A DNA stretch of 5,897 nucleotides, taken from assembly GCA_003537495.1 (NCBI GenBank), contig DPSB01000477.1, positions 1 to 5,897 of the forward strand. Direction: 5' to 3'. A program made the translations under genes and the position numbers. Source of the DNA: Cytophagales bacterium. Its GTDB lineage: Bacteria > Bacteroidota > Bacteroidia > Cytophagales > Cyclobacteriaceae. This document shows, one piece after another, positions 1 through 5,287 of this stretch. The notes beneath the pieces are model-generated. The model saw only the letters and a list, made by a program, of their open reading frames with translations. It did not search any database and had not been told where the DNA came from. Every line of letters starts with the position of its first letter. The first letter of the stretch is position 1.

Positions 1-200
1 AAAACCCTACCAGAAGTTACATCGCTGTAATGGGTTTAGTAATAACTCCCTCAAGAACGCAGTTGAGTCGCCTCTAAACACCTTCAATATAATTTCAAAA
101 TACTAATAATCAGATATTTATAAGTCTTGTTCGGATATAAATTGGGTTATGTTGATATCGTAAGTCCAATCGTTGATGCAGCTCGATAGAACACAAAGAT
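1..200. other. Non-coding stretch downstream of the operon
   Basis: This AT-rich stretch lies after the TAA of the last aminotransferase. All three minus-strand frames meet stops within the first 60 bases. The plus-strand frames open at the left edge close by 30, 77 and 106 with no recognisable protein. I see no tRNA-like cloverleaf, no transposase motif and no clear strong terminator directly after the stop at 201. Confidence 0.6.
2..37 (-). terminator. Weak candidate hairpin / possible operon terminator at the left edge
   Basis: TTACA (17-21) and TGTAA (26-30) form a 5-bp stem around a TCGC loop. It can be extended by CCA (10-12) with TGG (31-33) across a 4-nt bulge, or alternatively framed by AAACCC (2-7) with GGGTTT (32-37). 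On the minus strand the structure ends with a short T run (GGGTTTT) at the window edge, as a terminator of the leftward operon could. The stem is short and broken and lies more than 160 nt past the last stop, so this is a tentative call. Confidence 0.2.
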
Positions 201-1289
201 TTAAATCAATTCCCTTAAAGCATTTAAGCATTGTTCTGACCCAGCTCCACTCGGCAGGCAAATGACCTCCTGAAATAAACGTTCAGACAGATTTGAATTG
301 ATTGCCGGATAGGCTGAAAGGTGCTTCATGGTATGGAGTGGATTCCATCCTCTACGAACTTCAAAACCTGCATTTTCGAGGCTTTGAGCTATTTTTTGTG
401 GTATTAACGAAGTACCAAACCTAAAAGCAGACAACCAGCGGCTGGCTACGTCTCCTTCAAGTGGATGAGCCCAACTGATTTTAGGATGATTCTTGAAAGC
501 CTGGCTATAACGGGTGAAAATTTCCTGCCGTTTCACTACCAAGTGCTGGGATTGCTTCATTTGCACCAGCCCATAAGCTGCTGTTAACGGACTCATCCGG
601 TAGTTAAATCCAGCCTCGTCAAATAAGTAGAATGATTTAGGCAACCGCGCCTGAGACGCCAGAAAGCGGGTTCTCTTTTCCCATTTCGAATTTAAGGTGG
701 TTAATAATCCACCACCAAAGGCTGTAACCGTTTTATTACTGTTAAATGAAAAGACACCTATATCCCCCACCGAACCACAAGGCCTTCCATTTATTGAAGC
801 ACCCCAGGCTTCTGCAGCATCTTCAATAACCGGTACCGCATACCGCTTTGCCAGTGCCATGATCTCCTTCATATTGGCAGGCACACCGTAATTATGCACC
901 ACGATGATGGCTTTAATACGTTTTGATTTAGTGTTAAACTTTTTGAGTGCCTTTGCCAACAACTCCGGGCAAATGTTCCAGGTTGTCTCTTCACTATCAA
1001 TCCACACCGGCTTTGCACCTGTATAAAGTACCGGGTTAACGGATGCCACATACGAGAAAGTTGGCACTGCTACCAAGTCACCCGCACCGATGTTGAGTGC
1101 GGCCAAGGCAAGATGTAGTGCAGCGGTACCAGATGAAACTGCTACCACAGGTCTGTTTAAAAGCTGTGATGAAGTCGCTTTTTCAAAATCAAAAACAATT
1201 TCCTCATGATTCCGATGCTGATAGTTCAACAATACATCATGCAGACCCTGTATATCGATTTGATTATAGGACAATGGATGTTTAAGCAC
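201..1289 (-). CDS. DegT/DnrJ/EryC1/StrS-family PLP sugar aminotransferase (PglE-like)
   Basis: A 362-residue cytoplasmic PLP aminotransferase, of a different branch from the one at 4063-5274. Motifs: SSGTAALHLAL (52-62), VPTFSYVASVNPVLYTGAKPVWID (75-98), IEDAAEAWGA (155-164, Asp157) and FSFNSNKTVTAFGGGLL (180-196, Lys186 the expected PLP lysine). The C-terminal SRWLSA, RRGWNPLHTMKHL and CLPSG segments match PglE of Campylobacter and LegC-like enzymes, which form UDP-4-amino-sugars from UDP-4-keto-6-deoxy-GlcNAc. It would supply the substrate of the PglD-like acetyltransferase three genes upstream. Start choice: the frame could begin at TTG 1328, but that adds an atypical lysine/leucine-rich stretch and a 47-nt overlap. 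GTG at 1289 gives MLKHPLSYNQIDIQ, with PLS at the usual place, and an 8-nt overlap identical to that at 4063-4070. It is the last gene in the operon visible here. Confidence 0.9.
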   Translation of the reverse strand: MLKHPLSYNQIDIQGLHDVLLNYQHRNHEEIVFDFEKATSSQLLNRPVVAVSSGTAALHLALAALNIGAGDLVAVPTFSYVASVNPVLYTGAKPVWIDSEETTWNICPELLAKALKKFNTKSKRIKAIIVVHNYGVPANMKEIMALAKRYAVPVIEDAAEAWGASINGRPCGSVGDIGVFSFNSNKTVTAFGGGLLTTLNSKWEKRTRFLASQARLPKSFYLFDEAGFNYRMSPLTAAYGLVQMKQSQHLVVKRQEIFTRYSQAFKNHPKISWAHPLEGDVASRWLSAFRFGTSLIPQKIAQSLENAGFEVRRGWNPLHTMKHLSAYPAINSNLSERLFQEVICLPSGAGSEQCLNALRELI

Positions 1290-1710
1290 GTATTTCAGCA
1301 GTAATTTTTTGATAATAAAATCCAACAATCAATATAATCATCAACAACGGATTTACAATGATACGATGTATCTGCGACAGCAAAGGTGAAGAAATTTCTG
1401 AGGCGCCCTCCAGGTTTAACTTGATAATAAAATAGATCGGAAGCATTATTAATAGTTCGATGAGGAAAACCACGAAAGCTGCTCGCAGATACTTCATTTG
1501 GCCAAACAAACTCCAAATTAACAACATGCACGCACTATCATTTATGATTAATCTGGCAGTACGATTGAAAATAAAAACTGTATAAGGATGACTAATTGAA
1601 AGACTCTCCGGAAGTACAGCATTTGCTAAACCCGCATAACTAACTTTTTGAAATACATATACGAGCAGTAGTATAAGCATGGCAGTAACCATACCAGCCA
1701 GACGTTTCAT
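1282..1710 (-). CDS. Exosortase F system-associated membrane protein
   Basis: A 142-residue membrane protein of the small family that accompanies XrtF; its biochemical role is not established. Predicted membrane segments lie at about residues 7-23, 58-70, 76-98 and 118-133. Recognisable family-like positions are FIFNRTARLIIND (46-58, with Asn49, Arg50, Arg53, Asn57, Asp58) and IHRIIVNPLLMIILI (114-128, with His115, Arg116, Asn120, Pro121). Charged residues sit next to the helices, so a structural or substrate-gating role beside the exosortase is conceivable, but this is inference. The ATG at 1710 overlaps the xrtF TGA by 4 nt (ATGA), making co-translation very likely, and its TAA overlaps the GTG of the following aminotransferase by 8 nt. 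The family assignment rests on the position next to xrtF plus these motifs; the name describes association, not function. Confidence 0.82.
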   Translation of the reverse strand: MKRLAGMVTAMLILLLVYVFQKVSYAGLANAVLPESLSISHPYTVFIFNRTARLIINDSACMLLIWSLFGQMKYLRAAFVVFLIELLIMLPIYFIIKLNLEGASEISSPLLSQIHRIIVNPLLMIILIVGFYYQKITAEIRA

Positions 1711-2255
1711 GATTGCCGGGATTTAATTATCTCCTTCACGGAAACTCCACTTATCTTTTCAATCCACCACCACCAAAGAATAAAGACGATTAAATAAATA
1801 ACTGCTGTAAACATATACTTGTGTATGTAGTAAAAATACTGTCGCCAATATTCGGCCACATAATAAAGAGCCGTAATCCGAACAAGATTTGCCACGTATA
1901 TTATTACCAAACCAAGAGGAAGAAACCAAGCCAACTTTTTCCAACTGCCTTTAAAGGCGAAGAGAAACGAAATAAAAACAATCATAACGTTTATACTATT
2001 ACACCCTTCAAATACGCTTAGTGCAATACGGTTGTCTTTAAAAATAGCAACGGTTGGTGTGTTAGGTTTGGGTTGTGTATGAGTTCCCTCGCCAACAAGA
2101 TTTAGGATTTGTGAAGTTTGTTGTGTTATTAACATCGTAGCTGAATCAGCTTGCATACCGAACGATGAAATCCAAAGCCCATAAATGATGTTAAAACCAA
2201 GGTAAAGACCGAGGAAAATTGCAAGAAATCTAAAGGCAGGAATAAATTCTTTCAT
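1707..2255 (-). CDS. xrtF: Exosortase family protein XrtF
   Basis: A 182-residue polytopic inner-membrane protein. Exosortases are predicted cysteine transpeptidases that recognise a C-terminal sorting signal on secreted proteins and process it at the membrane. The conserved triad is present and in order: Cys85 in FEGCNSINVMIVF, Arg126 in ANLVRITALYY, and His145 in YYIHKYMFTAVIY. Hydrophobic helices lie at about 7-29, 87-102, 108-132 and 146-166, the last containing four consecutive tryptophans from a TGG run (1764-1775). The small size and EGCNSxN context fit XrtF of Bacteroidota better than the larger PEP-CTERM exosortase A. I chose the ATG at 2255, 1 nt after the acetyltransferase stop; an in-frame GTG at 2282 would add nine residues but needs a longer overlap. 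It shares an ATGA overlap with the XrtF partner gene. No target protein is visible in the window, so the sorted substrate is unknown. Confidence 0.88.
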   Translation of the reverse strand: MKEFIPAFRFLAIFLGLYLGFNIIYGLWISSFGMQADSATMLITQQTSQILNLVGEGTHTQPKPNTPTVAIFKDNRIALSVFEGCNSINVMIVFISFLFAFKGSWKKLAWFLPLGLVIIYVANLVRITALYYVAEYWRQYFYYIHKYMFTAVIYLIVFILWWWWIEKISGVSVKEIIKSRQS

Positions 2256-2256
2256 A

Positions 2257-2895
2257 TTATTCTTTAATACGAGCAGGAACACCCATAACCGTAGTAAAAG
2301 TTGTTACCGATTTTGTTACAATCGCTCCCGCTCCTATTCGTGCGCCTTCACCAATTTGAATGTTTTGTAATACTGATGCTCCCGTTCCAATTAAAACTGA
2401 TTTCTCAATTCGAACAAATCCAGAAATATGAACACCCGGCATTACGGACGAATAGCTGCCAATCTGCGCATCATGGCCAATAGTAGAGTTCAAATTAATC
2501 AATACGTGTTCGCCCATCTCAATATCAATTGTTAAATGGCAACCTGCTGTGATAATGGAACCAGCTCCAAGCTGCACATTCATACCAATGGTTGAAGCTG
2601 GATGAATCAAAACCGGATACGCTATGCGATGATTTTTAATTTGATCTATCACCTTTGCTTTTATTAAAGGATCTCCTATTGCAATAACTACGTTAAGTGG
2701 ATAGTCTACCTTATTTAACTCAGCTACTTTACCAAGTACTAAATGTGTAGCGATGCTTTTTCCGACCGGATGCGAATCATCGTAAAAACCTACTACATTC
2801 CAGGTTAATTCCTTCTGATTGATATGATGAAGGAGCACGGCTATTTCTTTACCCAGACCGCCCGCTCCTACGATGGCAATATTCTTTAAACTCAT
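2257..2895 (-). CDS. PglD/NeuD-type sugar O/N-acetyltransferase (left-handed beta-helix)
   Basis: A 212-residue cytoplasmic acetyl-CoA-dependent acyltransferase of the sialic-acid O-acetyltransferase (NeuD) / PglD family. The N-terminal small Rossmann-like domain starts with NIAIVGAGGLGKEIA (5-19) and binds the UDP-sugar. The VVGFYDD (34-40) and VVIAIGDP (69-76) strands belong to it. From about residue 100 hexapeptide repeats form the left-handed beta-helix. STIGHDAQIG (137-146) includes His141, which lines up with the general-base histidine of PglD (His125 in Campylobacter). The protein ends VMGVPARIKE, the usual GVPA(K/R) terminus that contacts acetyl-CoA. In PglD the reaction acetylates the 4-amino group of the UDP-linked amino sugar, and the adjacent PglC-like gene supports that role here, though an O-acetyltransferase cannot be excluded. 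The ATG overlaps the stop of the upstream transferase by 4 nt (ATGA). The downstream exosortase begins 1 nt after its TAA. Confidence 0.91.
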   Translation of the reverse strand: MSLKNIAIVGAGGLGKEIAVLLHHINQKELTWNVVGFYDDSHPVGKSIATHLVLGKVAELNKVDYPLNVVIAIGDPLIKAKVIDQIKNHRIAYPVLIHPASTIGMNVQLGAGSIITAGCHLTIDIEMGEHVLINLNSTIGHDAQIGSYSSVMPGVHISGFVRIEKSVLIGTGASVLQNIQIGEGARIGAGAIVTKSVTTFTTVMGVPARIKE

Positions 2896-3476
2896 CCGGT
2901 AAATTTTTCTTCAGTAAGTGAAGTATCTTTTCTGAAACTTAACGCTAAAATAAGTGTTTTGAATAAGATCTTGATATCGAGAAGAAAAGAGACTTTATTA
3001 ACATACTCAAGGTCGAGTTTGAATTTTTCATTCCAGGAAAGATCGTTCTTACCATTTACCTGCGCTAACCCGGTAATGCCGGGCAGAACTTGATGGCGAT
3101 TATTTTGCTCGGCTGAAAATAAATCCGTGTAATCGACAGGTAAAGGTCGCGGACCGACTAACGACATCTGACCTTTTAACACATTCCAAAGTTGTGGGAG
3201 TTCGTCCAGATTTGTGAACCTTAGAAATCGACCTAAAGAAAATTGGCGTTCCGTTAAATCCAGATTTATATCTGATGACAACGTACGAAACTTATACATC
3301 TCAAAAATTTTTCCTCTTTTACCAATTCGCTTCGAAACGTAAAAGATTGGTAAATTTAACGTGACTAAGAAAAGTAAAATCAGAAACAGGAACACTCCTA
3401 AAAAAAATACAGAAAAGAAAAGACTAAAAATCAAATCTCCTATCCGTTTTAGATATCGTAAATAAATAGTCTTCAC
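2892..3476 (-). CDS. PglC-like sugar transferase (phosphoglycosyl transferase), second of a tandem pair
   Basis: A 194-residue paralogue of the preceding gene, much nearer to Campylobacter PglC, which puts diacetylbacillosamine phosphate on undecaprenyl phosphate. Shared features are YKFRTL (61-66), NLDELPQLWNVLKG (89-102, catalytic Asp91-Glu92), SLVGPRPLPVDY (105-116), RHQVLPGITGLAQVNGKN (127-144), SWNEKFKLDLEYV (147-159) and a C-terminal TEEKFTG like the PglC tail. Next to a PglD-like gene, a bacillosamine-type sugar is the best guess for its substrate. The N-terminal hydrophobic segment (about 15-42) lacks the conserved Ser-Pro: aligned on the preceding Asp (Asp14), Gly27 stands where the proline should be, so its membrane insertion may differ. 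The linker between KFRT and DELPQ is also short. GTG at 3476 starts immediately after the TGA of the upstream gene, and its own TGA overlaps the next ATG (ATGA). Confidence 0.91.
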   Translation of the reverse strand: MKTIYLRYLKRIGDLIFSLFFSVFFLGVFLFLILLFLVTLNLPIFYVSKRIGKRGKIFEMYKFRTLSSDINLDLTERQFSLGRFLRFTNLDELPQLWNVLKGQMSLVGPRPLPVDYTDLFSAEQNNRHQVLPGITGLAQVNGKNDLSWNEKFKLDLEYVNKVSFLLDIKILFKTLILALSFRKDTSLTEEKFTG

Positions 3477-3524
3477 TCACTTTCTAAAGATAACAACCAG
3501 TGTTTTAAACAAGATCTTTATATC
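2953..3524. repeat. Pair of near-identical 26-bp segments in the two sugar transferase genes
   Basis: Positions 2953-2978 and 3499-3524 match at 23 of 26 bases in the same orientation. Both encode the residues DIKILFKTL near the C-terminus of the respective sugar transferase. The span given runs from the first copy to the second; the DNA between is ordinary coding sequence. The likeness reflects paralogy or local gene conversion and is not a mobile or regulatory repeat. Confidence 0.6.
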
Positions 3525-4070
3525 TACCCATAAATTATTAGAATCAATATATTCCAAATTCAACTGAAGTTTCTGAGGCATGATCTGATCCACATAAAAA
3601 GTAACAGGATCCCTTTTTCCTGCCAATAATTCATTTTCATTTCGAAACAGAATGGACGCATAATCAGTCATACCGGGCGCAACGTCCAGCACTCTTCGTT
3701 GCTCGGGCGTATATAAGTCAACAAACTTTTTTACTTCCGGACGAGGGCCCACAAAACTCATTTCTCCTTTCAGTACATTAATTAATTGCGGTAGCTCGTC
3801 CATCTTGATTTTTCGCAAGTAATAACCCACTCTTGTTATTCTGGGATCGCGGTTACCTACCGTTATCGCGGTGCCTTTATCGGCACCAACGCCCATTGTC
3901 CTGAACTTGAAAAGGAAAAATGGTTTTCCGTATTTACCAATGCGCTCTTGTAAAAAAAATATTGATCCTTTTGAATCAATTGCAATCGCTACAGACACCA
4001 CCAGAAATAGCGGCAGTAATACCAAAAGGCCAAGCGTAGCAGCTATAATATCAAAAATACGTTTAGCCAC
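3477..4070 (-). CDS. Bacterial sugar transferase (monotopic phosphoglycosyl transferase), first of a tandem pair
   Basis: A 197-residue inner-membrane enzyme of the bacterial sugar transferase family. Such enzymes move a sugar-1-phosphate from a UDP-sugar to undecaprenyl phosphate, the committed first step of a lipid-linked glycan. It is the short, catalytic-domain-only form. The N-terminal hydrophobic helix (about 8-31) contains the helix-breaking Pro20 seen in re-entrant membrane helices of the family. Then follow LQERIGKYGKPF (40-51), KFRTM (55-59), DPRITRVGYYLRKIKMDELPQL (75-96, with the catalytic Asp91-Glu92 dyad) and SFVGPRPE (105-112). The C-terminal part, PGMTDYASILFRNENELL, is of a type I recall from Bacteroidota transferases and differs from PglC. 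The start is GTG at 4070, overlapping the aminotransferase by 8 nt and supported by an AGGAAG ribosome site. The next gene begins directly after its TGA. The sugar specificity cannot be read from sequence. Confidence 0.92.
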   Translation of the reverse strand: MAKRIFDIIAATLGLLVLLPLFLVVSVAIAIDSKGSIFFLQERIGKYGKPFFLFKFRTMGVGADKGTAITVGNRDPRITRVGYYLRKIKMDELPQLINVLKGEMSFVGPRPEVKKFVDLYTPEQRRVLDVAPGMTDYASILFRNENELLAGKRDPVTFYVDQIMPQKLQLNLEYIDSNNLWVDIKILFKTLVVIFRK

Positions 4071-5274
4071 TTACTTCCTGATAGGCTGACACTACTGCAT
4101 CTACTATATAATCCACTTTTGAATCTAATCCAGGATAGATCGGTAAAGAAATTTCGCGCGCGTAGTTGTTATAAGCAACCGGATAATCTTCCATGGCATA
4201 CCCCCTATTTTTAAACACCGTTAATAATGGTAAGGGTTGAAAGTGAACATTAACCGAAACGCCTTTTGCTGAAATACTTTCAATCATTTTATCGCGTGCA
4301 GATTCGGAGATCGCCTTTATGCGCAAAGCAAATAAATGATAAGACGATACTTTACTTGTGGAATCAAGTGGTGGCAACTGAACCCACTCGTGTTTACTTA
4401 AAGCTGAAACATAACTATCAAATACTTTTTTTCTGGCCGGGAGTATCTGGTCTTTGTATTTTTTTAGTTGTGCTACGCCAATGGCCGCGCAAATATCCGG
4501 CATATTCATTTTAAAGCCTGGGTAAACAATATCATACTTCCAACCGGCTCCGTTGGTCTTGGCTAAAGCATCTTTTGTTTGGCCATTTAATGACCAAAGT
4601 TTTAAAGTACGATAAACATCGGCATGGTTAAATGGTTCTGGTAAATTAATTACCATCGCTCCACCTTCGGCCGTGGTGACATTTTTTACGGCATGAAATG
4701 AGAATACCGTGAAATCAGCCCCATGCCCCATAGGCAAATTTTTATAGGTAGCACCCAGCGAGTGCGCAGCATCTGACAAAATCAATATTCTCCCCAATAC
4801 TTTTTGAACTTCAGATGTTGGATTAAACTTAGCTTTAATCTCTGGCAAATTAACAAGTGCATTCAACTGGTCATAGTCGCATGGCCAGCCCGCAATGTCA
4901 ACCGGAATAATTGCTTTTGTCTTTGAAGTAATCTTCTTTCTTATTTCTTCAATGTTAATATTAAAATCTTCGTTGCAATCGACCATTACCGGCCTGGCTC
5001 CCAAATGAATTACAACCAAGGCCGTGGCCGCATAGGTATATGCAGGTATAATTACTTCATCACCTCGGGTTACACCGTACCAATGCAACAGCAGCATTAG
5101 TCCTGACGTTGCTGAATTACAACATGCCACATGCGAAACACCAATTTGCTCTGCTACCAAACGTTCTAACTCCAATACTTTGGGGCCGGAGGTAATCCAG
5201 CCGCTTTCGAGTGCACTTAGCACCTCCTGCTTAACATCATCGTCAATGTAGGGGGGAGAGAATGGGATTTTCAT
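4063..5274 (-). CDS. DegT/DnrJ/EryC1/StrS-family PLP sugar aminotransferase (ArnB/PseC-like)
   Basis: A 403-residue cytoplasmic PLP enzyme of the kind that aminates the keto group of a nucleotide-linked 4-keto (or 3-keto) sugar, usually with glutamate as donor. The N-terminus PFSPPYIDDDV...ESGWITSGPK is typical of ArnB-like members, so the ATG at 5274 is the natural start. Other motifs are CNSATSGL (residues 52-59), GDEVIIPAYTY (71-81), SDAAHSLGA (167-175, Asp168 for the pyridine nitrogen) and FSFHAVKNVTTAEGG (191-205, Lys197 the expected Schiff-base lysine). The C-terminal HFQPLPL and ISLPIYPGL segments are also typical. Between residues about 142 and 162 there is an extra loop before the DAAHS strand that E. 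coli ArnB lacks, which accounts for a length slightly above the usual 370-390. The gene follows the epimerase by 13 nt and overlaps the next gene by 8 nt. Family and reaction type are clear; the keto-sugar substrate is not. Confidence 0.92.
   Translation of the reverse strand: MKIPFSPPYIDDDVKQEVLSALESGWITSGPKVLELERLVAEQIGVSHVACCNSATSGLMLLLHWYGVTRGDEVIIPAYTYAATALVVIHLGARPVMVDCNEDFNINIEEIRKKITSKTKAIIPVDIAGWPCDYDQLNALVNLPEIKAKFNPTSEVQKVLGRILILSDAAHSLGATYKNLPMGHGADFTVFSFHAVKNVTTAEGGAMVINLPEPFNHADVYRTLKLWSLNGQTKDALAKTNGAGWKYDIVYPGFKMNMPDICAAIGVAQLKKYKDQILPARKKVFDSYVSALSKHEWVQLPPLDSTSKVSSYHLFALRIKAISESARDKMIESISAKGVSVNVHFQPLPLLTVFKNRGYAMEDYPVAYNNYAREISLPIYPGLDSKVDYIVDAVVSAYQEVSG
4074..4079 (-). promoter_or_regulatory. 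Ribosome binding site deciding the GTG start of the first sugar transferase
   Basis: On the minus strand the sequence reads CAGGAAGTAA followed by GTG at 4070. AGGAAG is the clearest purine-rich Shine-Dalgarno-like site at any junction in the window and lies inside the last codons of the upstream aminotransferase. The other genes have weak or no such sites, as is common in Bacteroidota. The 3-nt gap between the hexamer and GTG is short, so the core AGGA, 5 nt away, is the likely contact. Confidence 0.5.
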
Positions 5275-5287
5275 TTTGGAAATTTAT

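Noticed and set aside
2..106. Plus-strand frame open from the left edge, 34 codons, possible tail of a convergent gene
   Set aside because: The translation (KPYQKLHRCNG...) shows no recognisable domain and the other two plus frames are also briefly open, so a real gene end cannot be claimed.
151..177. GTTGAT occurring twice (151-156 and 172-177) with nearby ATCG, as a possible operator or repeat
   Set aside because: It is only six bases, has no symmetry and lies downstream of the operon; chance is a sufficient explanation.
697..891. Plus-strand 64-codon open frame within the PglE-like aminotransferase
   Set aside because: It lies antisense to a well-supported gene across its PLP-lysine region and its translation has no recognisable features.
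1290..1328. TTG-initiated N-terminal extension of the last aminotransferase
   Set aside because: It would add a KKLLLKY-type stretch not seen in the family and a 47-nt overlap; GTG at 1289 fits both the family N-terminus and the operon spacing.
1295..1531. Minus-strand 78-codon frame inside the XrtF-associated gene
   Set aside because: It is an alternative frame of a membrane protein gene whose own frame has family-like motifs and clean overlaps at both ends.
4266..4514. Plus-strand 82-codon frame antisense to the ArnB-like aminotransferase
   Set aside because: It is opposite conserved coding sequence, with no motif and no upstream signal.
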